From the NCBI RefSeq assembly GCF_007827595.1, contig NZ_VISR01000012.1, positions 62,001 to 126,000 of the forward strand: DNA of 64,000 nucleotides. Direction: 5' to 3'. Position 1 is the first letter of the stretch; every line of letters starts with the position of its first letter. The notes beneath the pieces were generated by a model, which saw only the letters and a program-made list of their open reading frames with translations, was not told the DNA's origin and did not search any database. Shown here piece by piece: positions 51,764 to 59,323 of the stretch. Position numbers and translations under genes: made by a program. The stretch comes from Streptomyces sp. BK340 (GTDB lineage: Bacteria; Actinomycetota; Actinomycetes; Streptomycetales; Streptomycetaceae).

Positions 51764-52183
51764 TCAGGTCCAGGCTCGGTACGGCTCGTCGATCAGCTGG
51801 AAGACCGGCTCGCCCCGGACCGGGTCCTTGGCCGTGGACAGTCGTACCCGGTCCCCGCTGTGGATGCCGACGGGCGGGCCCATGACCCGGCCCCGCACGA
51901 CGAACCCCTCGGCCATCTCGATCAGCGACACATTGCGCGCCGCGGGAGTGTTGCGGTGCACCACCGTGGAGTGGCGCACCGTCCCGGCGCCCTCGCTGCG
52001 CTCCGTACGCAGCTCGCTGCCCTGGCACACCGGACACAGCAGCCGGTGGTACATCGCGGTGCCGCACCAGGTGCAGCGCTGGAAGACGATGGCGTCCTTG
52101 GAGTCCACGACGACGGGGTCGAGGACACCCGTCCCCGCGGAGCCTGCCGCCGGATGCGAGGCGCTCGCTGAGTGGTGGTACAC
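51764..52183 (-). CDS. DUF35 (rubredoxin-like Zn ribbon plus OB-fold) protein
   Basis: A 139-residue protein with a zinc ribbon (CTWCGTAMYHRLLCPVC) and a C-terminal OB-fold (GTVRHSTVVHRN, VRGRVMGPPVGIHSGDRVRL). DUF35 proteins usually sit beside thiolases or hydratases in acyl-CoA metabolism and bind CoA substrates; here no such partner is adjacent. The frame is open to GTG 52288, but that codon lies inside a TetR-type operator; GTG 52183 with GGGAG nine bases upstream is a better start. Confidence 0.75.
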   Translation of the reverse strand: MYHHSASASHPAAGSAGTGVLDPVVVDSKDAIVFQRCTWCGTAMYHRLLCPVCQGSELRTERSEGAGTVRHSTVVHRNTPAARNVSLIEMAEGFVVRGRVMGPPVGIHSGDRVRLSTAKDPVRGEPVFQLIDEPYRAWT

Positions 52184-52282
52184 GCTGGTCAACTCCCTGC
52201 CCTCGGCCGGAATCCGCGCGCCCGGAGCGAACCGCGCGCGAGTGTGCCCGGTTGCCGTGCCGCCGTGCACGTCGACAGAGTA

Positions 52283-52297
52283 TGGCACTCAGTGTCA
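52283..52297. promoter_or_regulatory. TetR-type operator TGGCACTCAGTGTCA
   Basis: A 15-base palindrome (arms TGGCACT and AGTGTCA about a central C, one mismatch) 100 bases upstream of the DUF35 start. Its CACTCAGTG core recurs at 53190-53204 before the TetR gene and inverted at 53226-53234. It marks the DUF35 gene as a target of that TetR protein. Confidence 0.65.
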
Positions 52298-52366
52298 CTC
52301 GTAAAGGCACTCCGTACCCCAAATCTGCGGAGGCTTTGTGAGCGAGAGGCCCCAGGGGTGTACGGG

Positions 52367-53158
52367 TCAGGCGCGACCGACGGCCGACTCGAACTCCTGT
52401 ACCACCCGCCACAGCGGTGCGTCCCGGCGGGTGACGAGGACGACCACGTCGTCGGGATGCCCGATGCCGAGGCGCGCCGCTTCCGGGTGCGCGCCTTCGG
52501 TGTGCGTGACGCCGGAGTGCGCGATCTCCGGGTGCTCGCCGGCCGGGGTGGGGCGTGGGTGTGCCGACGGGGCGAAGGCGGCCTGGACGTATCCCAGGGC
52601 ATGGTCCACCGCCGTGCCCGCGTCGCCCTTGCCGTCCGAACGCAGCCAGGAGCGCAGGGCGTTGTTGTGCGCGGCGACGACCGCCGCCGCGATGACGTCG
52701 GCGTGCAGTGTCCCGTCGTGCTGACCGGCGAACCGCCCGCGCAGGTACTCGGCGAGCGCGCGCTCGTAGCGCCAGACCACGGACAGCTCGTACGCGCGCA
52801 GCCCCGGCACCTTCTTGGTGAGCCGGTAGCGCTGTACGGAGAAGGTCGGGTTCTCCGCGTACATCCGCAGCACCAGCCGGGCCGCGTCGCACACCCGCCG
52901 GACCGGTTCGTCCGCCTCGTCGCTCGCCGCGAGGAACGCGGTCATGTCGGCGAGGCAGCGCTCGTGGTCGGGGAAGACCACGTCCTCCTTCGAGGGGAAG
53001 TAGCGGAAGAACGAGCGGCGGCCGACCCCGGCCAGCGCCACGATGTCGTCCACGGTGGTCTGTTCGTACCCGCGTTCCAGGAAGAGCTGGAAGGCCGCCG
53101 CGACCAGGGCGTCCCGCATCGGCGGCTTCGCGGTCGGGGCCGCGCTGCTGGAGCTCAT
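52367..53158 (-). CDS. TetR-family regulator with pentapeptide-repeat tail
   Basis: A 263-residue TetR protein, longer than usual. Helix-turn-helix: DALVAAAFQLFLERGYEQTTVDDIVALAGVGRRSFFRYF, of the subgroup with YFPSKEDVVF. After the ligand domain comes a tail of about 45 residues in which histidine recurs every fifth residue (units such as HPEIA, HSGVT, HTEGA, HPEAA), followed by VVVLVTRRDAPLW. The repeats are encoded by 15-base tandem units. Operators at 53190 and 52283 suggest autoregulation and control of DUF35. No signal to a nearby lipid pathway except DUF35. Confidence 0.87.
   Translation of the reverse strand: MSSSSAAPTAKPPMRDALVAAAFQLFLERGYEQTTVDDIVALAGVGRRSFFRYFPSKEDVVFPDHERCLADMTAFLAASDEADEPVRRVCDAARLVLRMYAENPTFSVQRYRLTKKVPGLRAYELSVVWRYERALAEYLRGRFAGQHDGTLHADVIAAAVVAAHNNALRSWLRSDGKGDAGTAVDHALGYVQAAFAPSAHPRPTPAGEHPEIAHSGVTHTEGAHPEAARLGIGHPDDVVVLVTRRDAPLWRVVQEFESAVGRA
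52457..52561. repeat. 15-bp minisatellite within the TetR gene
   Basis: About seven 15-base units, each beginning gtgcgcg/gtgcgtg/gtgctcg on the plus strand in the clearest four (52487-52546), with diverged flanking units. They encode the His-x4 pentads of the TetR tail. Unit number is likely to vary between strains. Confidence 0.6.
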
Positions 53159-53189
53159 GAACGGGAACGTAGCACTCGGCCCGGATTCA

Positions 53190-53234
53190 TGACACTCAGT
53201 GCAGCAGAAGGGGTGTGACAGGGGAACTGAGTGC
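53190..53234. promoter_or_regulatory. TetR autoregulatory sites
   Basis: TGACACTCAGTG begins at 53190, 32 bases upstream of the TetR start, and the inverse ACTGAGTGC at 53226-53234. Both share the core of the palindrome at 52283-52297. Confidence 0.55.
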
Positions 53235-53237
53235 TCT

Positions 53238-53396
53238 GATGTCGACTGCACGCTGCTGACCCCGCACATCGCCGGCCCCCTCGGCAACGAGCCGGGCCGC
53301 ATGGCCGAGCGGGCCGCCCACGAGGTGGCGCGTTACGCCCAGAGCCTTCCGTCCGCTTATGGAGTAGGACCGGAAGAGCTGTCCCGGTCCGCCTGA
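53238..53396 (+). pseudogene. C-terminal remnant of a D-2-hydroxyacid dehydrogenase
   Basis: About 52 codons read CTLLTPHIAGPLGNEP, then AERAAHEVARYAQ and GPEELSRSA before the stop. LLTPHIAG holds the catalytic histidine of phosphoglycerate-dehydrogenase-like enzymes and the remainder is their C-terminal helix. The remaining 270 residues are absent; upstream is the TetR promoter region. It lies 18 bases before the next gene and may be the trace of a deletion. Confidence 0.7.
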
Positions 53397-53414
53397 TCGA
53401 TCGTAAGGAGCGCC

Positions 53415-54878
53415 ATGCCCGTCGCCGCGCGCCGCGTCCTCGTCGTCGGCATCGACGGCGTACGTCTCGACGTACTGCACCGCCAGCCCACGCCGCACCT
53501 CGACGCCCTCGCCGCCGAGGGATTCCTCACGCCCGTGGAGGTCGCGGACGACACGCCCACCATGCCCGGACCCTGCTGGGCGACGATCGTCACCGGTGTG
53601 GGCCCCGCCAAACACGGAGTGTGGAGCAACGACTTCGGCGGCCACCGCCTCGACGTCTTCCCCGACTTCGCCACCCGCCTCGACCACCACGACGGCCGGC
53701 GCACCTTCGTCGCCGCGGGCTGGCGGCCCCTGCTGCAGCCGCGCGACGGCGGACCCCTGTTCCGGGCGGCGTCCCGGACGGCGTTCATCGCTCCGGAGGC
53801 CGACACCCCCGAGGGCTGGGAGGGCTGCGACGAGCGGATCACCGGGGCCGCCGCGCAGATCCTGGCCGAGGAGGACGTGGAGGCGTCCTTCGTCCACCTC
53901 GGCGCGCCCGACGAGACCGCGCACGTCCTCGGCTGCGGGGCGGCCTACGAGGCGTCGGTCCGCCGCGCCGACGCCCGCGTGGGCCGGCTGCTCGCGGCCG
54001 TACGTGCCCGTCGCACGTTCGCCGAGGAGGAGTGGACGTACCTGGTGGTCACCGACCACGGTCACGTCGACGCGGGCGGCCACGGCGGCCGTTCCGCCGA
54101 GGAGCGCACAGCCTGGCTGGCGGCGGCGGGCCCGGGTATCGGCCAGGCACCCCCGCGGGTAGGGCACGCCGACGTCGCCGCACAGGTCTTCGCCGCCCTC
54201 GGCCGGCACCCGGACCGGCACTGGACCCTGGACGGCCGCCCCTTCGCGGCCGAGCCGCACGCCGTACTCCTCGACATGGACGGCACGCTCGTCGACACCG
54301 AGTCGCTGTGGCTGCGCACGGTCCGGGAGCGGGTGCCCGGGATCGGCATCGACGACCTCTTCGACGCCCTCGGCCGGTCCACCGCGGACACCGCACACCA
54401 CCTGCACCGGCTGACCGGAGCCGACCCGCGGGACCTCGCCGAGCACCTCGACGCACGGTTCCTGGAGACGGTCCAGCAGGAGGCCGCCCCGCTCCCGGGT
54501 GCCCTCGAACTCCTCGACACGATCGCGGAGCTGGACCTTCCCATGGCGCTGGTCTCGGCGTCCGCGCGGCCCGTCGTGGACGCGGCGCTCAAGGTGCTGG
54601 GCGCCGACAGATTCCGTACGACCCTCGCCGAGGGCGAGACCCCCCGCACCAAACCGGCTGCCGACCCCTACCTCGCCGCCGCCAGGGCCCTCGGCGTGGA
54701 CCCCGCCGCCTGTCTCGCGGTCGAGGACTCGCCCACCGGGGTCACGGCGGCCGAGGCGGCCGGCTGCAGGGTGCTCGCCGTCCCGTCGTACACGCCGATC
54801 CCCGAAAGGCCCCGGCGCACGGTGCGCCGGGGCCTTTCGGGGATCGACCGGGAGGAGCTGTGGGCGGCGGGGCTGTGA
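53415..54878 (+). CDS. Fusion of alkaline-phosphatase-superfamily phosphodiesterase and HAD phosphatase
   Basis: A 487-residue protein. Residues 1-265 form a type I nucleotide pyrophosphatase/phosphodiesterase-like domain: VVGIDGVRLDVL (metal Asp), TPTMPGPCWATIVTG (nucleophile Thr), GAPDETAHVLG (metal Asp and His) and VTDHGHVDAGGHGG (Asp-His, His). Residues 285-487 form a beta-phosphoglucomutase-like HAD: LLDMDGTLVDTES (nucleophile Asp), LVSASARPVV, RTKPAADPYL (Lys) and AVEDSPTGVTAA (metal Asp). Both sets of catalytic residues are intact. A phosphodiester could be cut and the product dephosphorylated by the same protein. The 3' end of the gene contains a large hairpin (54797-54845). Confidence 0.87.
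   Translation: MPVAARRVLVVGIDGVRLDVLHRQPTPHLDALAAEGFLTPVEVADDTPTMPGPCWATIVTGVGPAKHGVWSNDFGGHRLDVFPDFATRLDHHDGRRTFVAAGWRPLLQPRDGGPLFRAASRTAFIAPEADTPEGWEGCDERITGAAAQILAEEDVEASFVHLGAPDETAHVLGCGAAYEASVRRADARVGRLLAAVRARRTFAEEEWTYLVVTDHGHVDAGGHGGRSAEERTAWLAAAGPGIGQAPPRVGHADVAAQVFAALGRHPDRHWTLDGRPFAAEPHAVLLDMDGTLVDTESLWLRTVRERVPGIGIDDLFDALGRSTADTAHHLHRLTGADPRDLAEHLDARFLETVQQEAAPLPGALELLDTIAELDLPMALVSASARPVVDAALKVLGADRFRTTLAEGETPRTKPAADPYLAAARALGVDPAACLAVEDSPTGVTAAEAAGCRVLAVPSYTPIPERPRRTVRRGLSGIDREELWAAGL
54797..54845. terminator. Perfect 23-bp stem, 3-nt loop, inside the end of the fusion gene
   Basis: Arms of 23 bases (starting GATCCCCGAAAGG) with loop CGG form a perfect hairpin 33 bases before the stop codon. 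Its size is that of a strong terminator, yet it lies within coding sequence (translated as IPERPRRTVRRGL) on the plus strand. The convergent P450 gene ends at 54891, so it could terminate that transcript. Confidence 0.7.
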
Positions 54879-54890
54879 GGCCGCCCGCCG

Positions 54891-56177
54891 TCAGGCGAGG
54901 GTGACCTCCACCGGCAGCTTCTTGATGCCGTTGACGAAGTTCGAGCGCACGCGCGGGACGTCACCGGTCAGGCGGATGTCCGCGAGGCGCGGGATCAGTT
55001 CCTCGAACATGATCCGGATCTCGGTGCGGGCGAGCAGGTTGCCGAGGCACAGGTGCGGGCTGCCCTTGCCGAAGGTGACGTGGTCGTTGTCCTGTCGGGC
55101 CACGTCGAACGCGTACGGGTTGCCGAAGACCTCCTCGTCGCGGTTGCCGGAGGCGTACCACATGACGACCTTGTCGCCCTCCCTGACCCGCTTGCCGCCG
55201 AGCTCCACGTCCCGGGTCGCGGTACGGCGGAAGTGGTAGACGGGGGAGGCCCAGCGCAGGAACTCCTCGACGGCCGTGGGGATCAGGGAGGGATCGTCCC
55301 GGAGGCGGGCGAGCTGCTCCGGGTGCTGGAGGAGGGCCAGCATGGAGTGGGTGATGGTGTGCCGGGTCGTCTCGTTGCCGGCCACCACCAGGAGCAGGAA
55401 GTAGTTGTCGAAGTCCTGCGCGGAGAGCGGGACGCCGTCGCGCGGGGTGGTGTTGACGAGCTTGGACACCAGGTCGGTGCCGTCCTTGCCGCGCCGCTGC
55501 CGGGCCAGCTCCCGCCCGTACTCGAAGACTTCGAGCGAGGCGGGGGAACGGAACGGCAGGTCGCGGTACTTCTCGCTCTCCTCGCTGTGCAGCAGGACGT
55601 CCGCGTAGTCGGGGTCGGTGTTGCCGATGATGCGGTTGCCCCAGTCGATGAGCTGCTGGTTGTCCTCCGGCGGCACGTCCAGCAGGCGGGCCAGCACGTT
55701 GATGGGGAAGTCGGCGGAGACGTCCGCGACGAAGTCGAAGCGGCCCTTGGCGAGCGCCGTGTCCAGGGTCTTCGCCGTCAGGCCGCGCAGGAAGTCGGCG
55801 TAGCTGCTGATCACGCTCGCGCCGAACTGCCGCTGGATCAGGCTGCGCAGCGCGCGGTGGCGGACGCCGTCCAGCTCCAGGATGGAGGCCCGCTTCTTGA
55901 TCTGGTCGTCGTCCAGCTCCTCCAGGTTGACGAACCGGGTCGAGGTGAACGTCTCCGCGTCCCGGTCGACCCGGGCGATGTCGGCATGCCGGGTGACCGC
56001 CCAGAAACCGGAGTTGGGCGCCTCCTCGGGCTGCCAGTGCACCGGGTCCTCGTGGCGCAGCGTGTGGAACATCCGCCACGGGGTGATGCCGTCGGTGAAG
56101 TTGTCGAGATCGGCGAGGTCGACGTCCGCCAGGAGCATCGGCTCGCTCGCGGCGGCGGTCGGGGTCTCGGTGGTCAT
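54891..56177 (-). CDS. Cytochrome P450
   Basis: A 428-residue soluble bacterial P450. The I-helix motif is VVAGNETTRH, the K-helix ExxR is EEFLRW, and the heme loop is FGKGSPHLCLGNLLAR with the cysteine ligand. LELDGVRHRALRSLI is the C-helix (PxHxxxR-like) region. It hydroxylates or demethylates a small substrate using the ferredoxin and reductase encoded across the divergent promoter. The stop codon of the gene is followed by the fusion gene's hairpin. It starts 16 bases after the glutamine-synthetase-like gene, in the same operon. Substrate not inferable by P450 family name. Confidence 0.93.
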   Translation of the reverse strand: MTTETPTAAASEPMLLADVDLADLDNFTDGITPWRMFHTLRHEDPVHWQPEEAPNSGFWAVTRHADIARVDRDAETFTSTRFVNLEELDDDQIKKRASILELDGVRHRALRSLIQRQFGASVISSYADFLRGLTAKTLDTALAKGRFDFVADVSADFPINVLARLLDVPPEDNQQLIDWGNRIIGNTDPDYADVLLHSEESEKYRDLPFRSPASLEVFEYGRELARQRRGKDGTDLVSKLVNTTPRDGVPLSAQDFDNYFLLLVVAGNETTRHTITHSMLALLQHPEQLARLRDDPSLIPTAVEEFLRWASPVYHFRRTATRDVELGGKRVREGDKVVMWYASGNRDEEVFGNPYAFDVARQDNDHVTFGKGSPHLCLGNLLARTEIRIMFEELIPRLADIRLTGDVPRVRSNFVNGIKKLPVEVTLA

Positions 56178-56193
56178 CGGTGGCTCCTCGGTG

Positions 56194-57543
56194 TCACAGG
56201 TGGTAGGCGTACTCGGTGAACTCCCAGTCGGTGACGAACCGTTGGAAGCGCTCCACCTCGTTGCGCTTGTAGGAGAGGAAGGACGTCGTGAAGTCCTTGC
56301 CGAGGATCTCGGCCAGGGCGGTGTCCACCTCCAGCGCGTCCAGGGCGGCGGACAGGGTCGTCGGCAGCAGCGCGGACCTGGCGGCGTCGTAGCCGTAGCC
56401 CTCCAGCGGGGCGGGCGGCTCCTCGCCGGCCAGGACGCCGAGCAGGGCGGCGGCGATCGTGCCGGCGATCGCGAGGTACGGGTTGGCGCTCGCGTCGCCG
56501 AGCCGCAGCTCCAGGCGTGCGCCGCTGCCGCGCTCCGGCGGGATGCGGACCATGGCGCTGCGGTTGTCCAGCCCCCAGTCGATCAGCCAGGGGGCGAGGG
56601 TGTCCGGGCCGAACCGCTTGTACGAGTTCACCGTCGGGTTGAGCAGCGCGGCGAGTGCCGGGGCGTGGGCGAGGACACCGGCCACGGCGTGGCGGGCGGT
56701 GGCGGACAGGCCGTGCGGGCCCGAGGCGTCGTCGAAGGCGTTGCGGCCGTCGGCGTCGTCGCAGGACAGGTGCAGATGGAAGCCGGAACCGCCGGAGTCG
56801 TTGAACGGCTTGGCCATGAAGGTGGCCAGCCTGCCCTCCCGGCGGGCCAGCTCCTTGATCGCGGCCTTGAAGCGGAAGGAGCGGTCGGCCGCCGACAGGG
56901 CGTCCGAATGGATCAGGTTGATCTCGAACTGACCGCCGTCGAACTCGTGGTTTCCGCTGATCACCCCGATGTTCAGATCGCGCACCTGGCGCAGGGTGCG
57001 CAGCAGGTGGTTCTCGGGGTCGGCGCGCAGGCCGGCGGTGTAGACGACACCGGGGTCGCGGGCGTAGCGGCGCCAGCCTCCGGCGGGGTCCGGTTCGCAC
57101 AGGTAGTACTCCAGCTCCGGACCCACGACCGGGCGCAGCCCGTGCTCCCCGCACCGCTCCAGGACCGTGCGCAGCAGGTCGCGCGGCGATTCGGGCGCCG
57201 CCGACCCGGTGGCCGGGTCGACGATCTCCGCGAGACAGGCCGCGACGCCGGGTTCCCACGGCAGCGCGGTCAGCGTGTCGAGGTCCGGTCGTACGGCGAT
57301 GTCGGGCAGCCCCGCGTCCAGGCCGCCGCTCACCGGGACGACGTCGCCCTGCGGGCTGGTGTGGTAGACGGCCCGGCAGAAGGCCAGCCCGTGTTCCACG
57401 GCCCGGGGCAGCTCCGCCAGCAGGACGTCGCGCGCCCGCTCGGTGCCGATCAGGTCGGGATAGGTCACCCGGACGACGTCGATGCCGTCGGCGGCGAGCC
57501 GGTCCATGTGGCGGCGGACTTCCTGGATGTCATGAGCGCTCAC
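56194..57543 (-). CDS. Glutamine-synthetase-like gamma-glutamyl ligase
   Basis: A 449-residue GS-family protein. N-terminal beta-grasp begins VRVTYPDLIGTERARDVL. Metal and ATP sites: GPELEYYLCEP, GNHEFDGGQFEINL, GSGFHLHLSC, NPTVNSYKRFGPD and IPPERGSGARLELRLGDASANPYL. These are the features of GlnA-like ligases (GlnA3, GlnA4, PuuA, IpuC) that attach glutamate to polyamines, ethanolamine or other amines. The adenylylation-type C-terminal tyrosine is absent. GTG 57543 has GGAGA at good distance; the long upstream frame is not coding-like. With P450 downstream, it should act on an amine-bearing aromatic or its product. No housekeeping GS role is expected. Confidence 0.9.
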   Translation of the reverse strand: MSAHDIQEVRRHMDRLAADGIDVVRVTYPDLIGTERARDVLLAELPRAVEHGLAFCRAVYHTSPQGDVVPVSGGLDAGLPDIAVRPDLDTLTALPWEPGVAACLAEIVDPATGSAAPESPRDLLRTVLERCGEHGLRPVVGPELEYYLCEPDPAGGWRRYARDPGVVYTAGLRADPENHLLRTLRQVRDLNIGVISGNHEFDGGQFEINLIHSDALSAADRSFRFKAAIKELARREGRLATFMAKPFNDSGGSGFHLHLSCDDADGRNAFDDASGPHGLSATARHAVAGVLAHAPALAALLNPTVNSYKRFGPDTLAPWLIDWGLDNRSAMVRIPPERGSGARLELRLGDASANPYLAIAGTIAAALLGVLAGEEPPAPLEGYGYDAARSALLPTTLSAALDALEVDTALAEILGKDFTTSFLSYKRNEVERFQRFVTDWEFTEYAYHL

Positions 57544-57678
57544 CGTTGTCTCCTGGGGCGGACGTCGGGCACCTCCGGGACCGTGCTGTCCGGGAGGCGG
57601 GTGGCGTGGCGGAGAAGGCCGGGACGCGGCGGGGGAGGGGCCCGTGCGGGGTGGCTCCCGGGCAGCCCCCGGCAGGTT

Positions 57679-57692
57679 GTTTGAAGCCAAAC
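57679..57692. promoter_or_regulatory. Operator copy 1: GTTTG-AAGC-CAAAC
   Basis: A 14-base palindrome upstream of the GS-like/P450 operon (136 bases from its start), identical to the copy at 57786-57799. The copies are 107 bases apart. GGTAGGCAG follows it directly and the inverse CTGCCTACC precedes copy 2, so the region has extended symmetry. TetR at 63532 is the probable binder. Confidence 0.7.
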
Positions 57693-57738
57693 GGTAGGCA
57701 GCGCCATGCCGGGCCGCAAGGTCTCCGCGGCAAGAATT

Positions 57739-57752
57739 TATCCATCCGGATA
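57739..57752. promoter_or_regulatory. AT-rich palindrome TATCC-N4-GGATA in the divergent promoter
   Basis: A five-base inverted repeat lies midway between the two operator copies in the only AT-rich stretch of the region. It may cover a promoter -10 element or a further regulator site. Confidence 0.35.
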
Positions 57753-57785
57753 GGTATTGACCAGGGGGTGGTGCCTGCCTACCTT

Positions 57786-57799
57786 GTTTGAAGCCAAAC
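57786..57799. promoter_or_regulatory. Operator copy 2: GTTTG-AAGC-CAAAC
   Basis: The second identical 14-base palindrome, 114 bases before the ferredoxin start. Together with copy 1 it flanks the divergent promoters of the 370-base region 57544-57912, which holds no gene. Confidence 0.7.
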
Positions 57800-57912
57800 G
57801 AGTTCGGGGTGCGGTCATCGCACCCTGTTGGCCGGGGCCCTTCCTGAGCCGGACGGGCCCCACTTCTCCCCTTCACTCCGTTTCGACGCCCTCACCCTCA
57901 GGAGGACCGGCC

Positions 57913-58101
57913 ATGAAGGTCGTCGTCGACATGAACAAGTGCCAGGACCACGGCCAGTGCGTCTTCGCGGCACCCGACGTCTTCCAGCTCGACACCGACG
58001 GGCGCCTCACCTACGTCAGCGACCCCGGCGACGCCCTGCGCGACGAGGTCGAGGAGGCCGCCGACGTCTGCCCGCTCCAGGCCATCCGGATCGAGGACTG
58101 A
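57913..58101 (+). CDS. [3Fe-4S] ferredoxin
   Basis: A 62-residue ferredoxin: KCQDHGQC near residue 9, then a single CPLQAI at the C-terminus, i.e. C-x5-C...CP. This is the three-iron pattern of actinobacterial P450 partner ferredoxins. ATG 57913 has AGGAGG. It starts the plus-strand operon and should deliver electrons to the P450. Confidence 0.92.
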   Translation: MKVVVDMNKCQDHGQCVFAAPDVFQLDTDGRLTYVSDPGDALRDEVEEAADVCPLQAIRIED

Positions 58102-58104
58102 CCC

Positions 58105-59313
58105 ATGAGCGGTCGCATCCTGGTCGCCGGCGCCTCCATGGCCGGCCTGCGCGCAGCCGAACAACTGCGTGCGGCCGGCTGGACCGGGGCGATCACCCTG
58201 GTCGGGGACGAACCCCACATGCCCTACAACCGCCCGCCGCTCTCCAAGGAGGTCCTCGCGGGCAGGGCGCCCTTCGAGTCGCTGGCCTTCCGCCCGCGGG
58301 CGAGCGTCGCCGACGTCGAGTGGCGCCTCGGCCGCGCAGCCGTCGCGGCCCGGCTCGACGAGCGGAACCTGGAGCTCGACGGCGGTGAGGTGCTCGCGTA
58401 CGACGGACTGGTCGTCGCCACCGGCATGCGGCCCCGCCGGCTGCGCTGTCCCGGCCCGCTCGCCGGCCGCCACACGGTCCGCACCCTCGCCGACGCCCAG
58501 GGCCTGCGTACGGCGCTGACCCGGCCCGGGGCCCGGGTGGTCGTGGTCGGCGCCGGGTTCATCGGCTGCGAGGTCGCCGCCACCGCGGTCGGACTCGGAG
58601 TCGCCGAGGTGACCGTCGTCGACCCGCTGCCCCTGCCCATGGTCGGCCCGCTCGGTGAGCTGCTCGCCCGGTCGCTGCTGCGGCGGCACGAGGCGCGGGG
58701 CGTACGGTTCCGGCTCGGCACCGGTGTCCAGGGCTTCGAGGGAGAACGAACGGTCACCGGCGTGGTGCTGGACGACGGCTCGGTCCTGCCGGCGGACGTC
58801 GTGGTCGAATCGGTCGGTTCGATCGCCAACACCGAGTGGCTGGACGGGAACGGCGTCGACCTGAGCGACGGTGTCCTCACGGACGGGCTGCTGCGGGTCG
58901 GCGGCCGCGCGGAGGTCGTGGCCGTCGGTGACGTCGCCCGCTTCCCCAACGCCCGCTACGACGGCGTACCCCGCCGGGTCGAGCACTGGTCCATCCCCGC
59001 GGACACCGCGAAGCAGGCCGCGAAGGCCCTGGTCGCCCAGCTCGTCGGCAGTGAGCCGGAACCGGCGCCGTTCGCGCCGCTGCCCACCTTCTGGAGCGAC
59101 CAGCACGACTTCCGGCTGCAGTCCTTCGGCGCGCCCACGCTCGGCCTCGCCGACGTCCGGGTCCTCGACGGCGACACCGACGGCGACCTCCTCGCCGGCT
59201 ACCACCGCGACGGCCGCCTGGTCGGTGTCGTCGCGCTCGGCGGCCCCGGAGTCGCGTCCGCCGCCGCCCGCCACCGCGACGAACTGCTGAAGCAGCCCGC
59301 CCTCACCGCGTAA
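58105..59313 (+). CDS. FAD-dependent ferredoxin reductase
   Basis: A 402-residue pyridine-nucleotide reductase: FAD site VAGASMAGLRAAEQL, the PYNRPPLSKEVLAG block, NAD site VVVVGAGFIGCEVAA, a second FAD site VVAVGDVARF and the C-terminal FWSDQHDFRLQSFG. It passes electrons from NAD(P)H to the ferredoxin three bases upstream. Belongs to the oxygenase-coupled (rubredoxin reductase-like) group. Confidence 0.93.
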   Translation: MSGRILVAGASMAGLRAAEQLRAAGWTGAITLVGDEPHMPYNRPPLSKEVLAGRAPFESLAFRPRASVADVEWRLGRAAVAARLDERNLELDGGEVLAYDGLVVATGMRPRRLRCPGPLAGRHTVRTLADAQGLRTALTRPGARVVVVGAGFIGCEVAATAVGLGVAEVTVVDPLPLPMVGPLGELLARSLLRRHEARGVRFRLGTGVQGFEGERTVTGVVLDDGSVLPADVVVESVGSIANTEWLDGNGVDLSDGVLTDGLLRVGGRAEVVAVGDVARFPNARYDGVPRRVEHWSIPADTAKQAAKALVAQLVGSEPEPAPFAPLPTFWSDQHDFRLQSFGAPTLGLADVRVLDGDTDGDLLAGYHRDGRLVGVVALGGPGVASAAARHRDELLKQPALTA

Positions 59314-59323
59314 GGAGCCCCAA

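Noticed and set aside
52184..52288. N-terminal extension of the DUF35 protein to GTG 52288
   Set aside because: The GTG lies inside the TetR-type operator and the extra 35 residues have no family match; GTG 52183 has a better ribosome-binding site.
57544..57876. Extension of the glutamine-synthetase-like protein upstream to 57876
   Set aside because: The extra residues are Pro/Arg-rich, cover both operator copies and the divergent promoters, and GTG 57543 has a proper ribosome-binding site.
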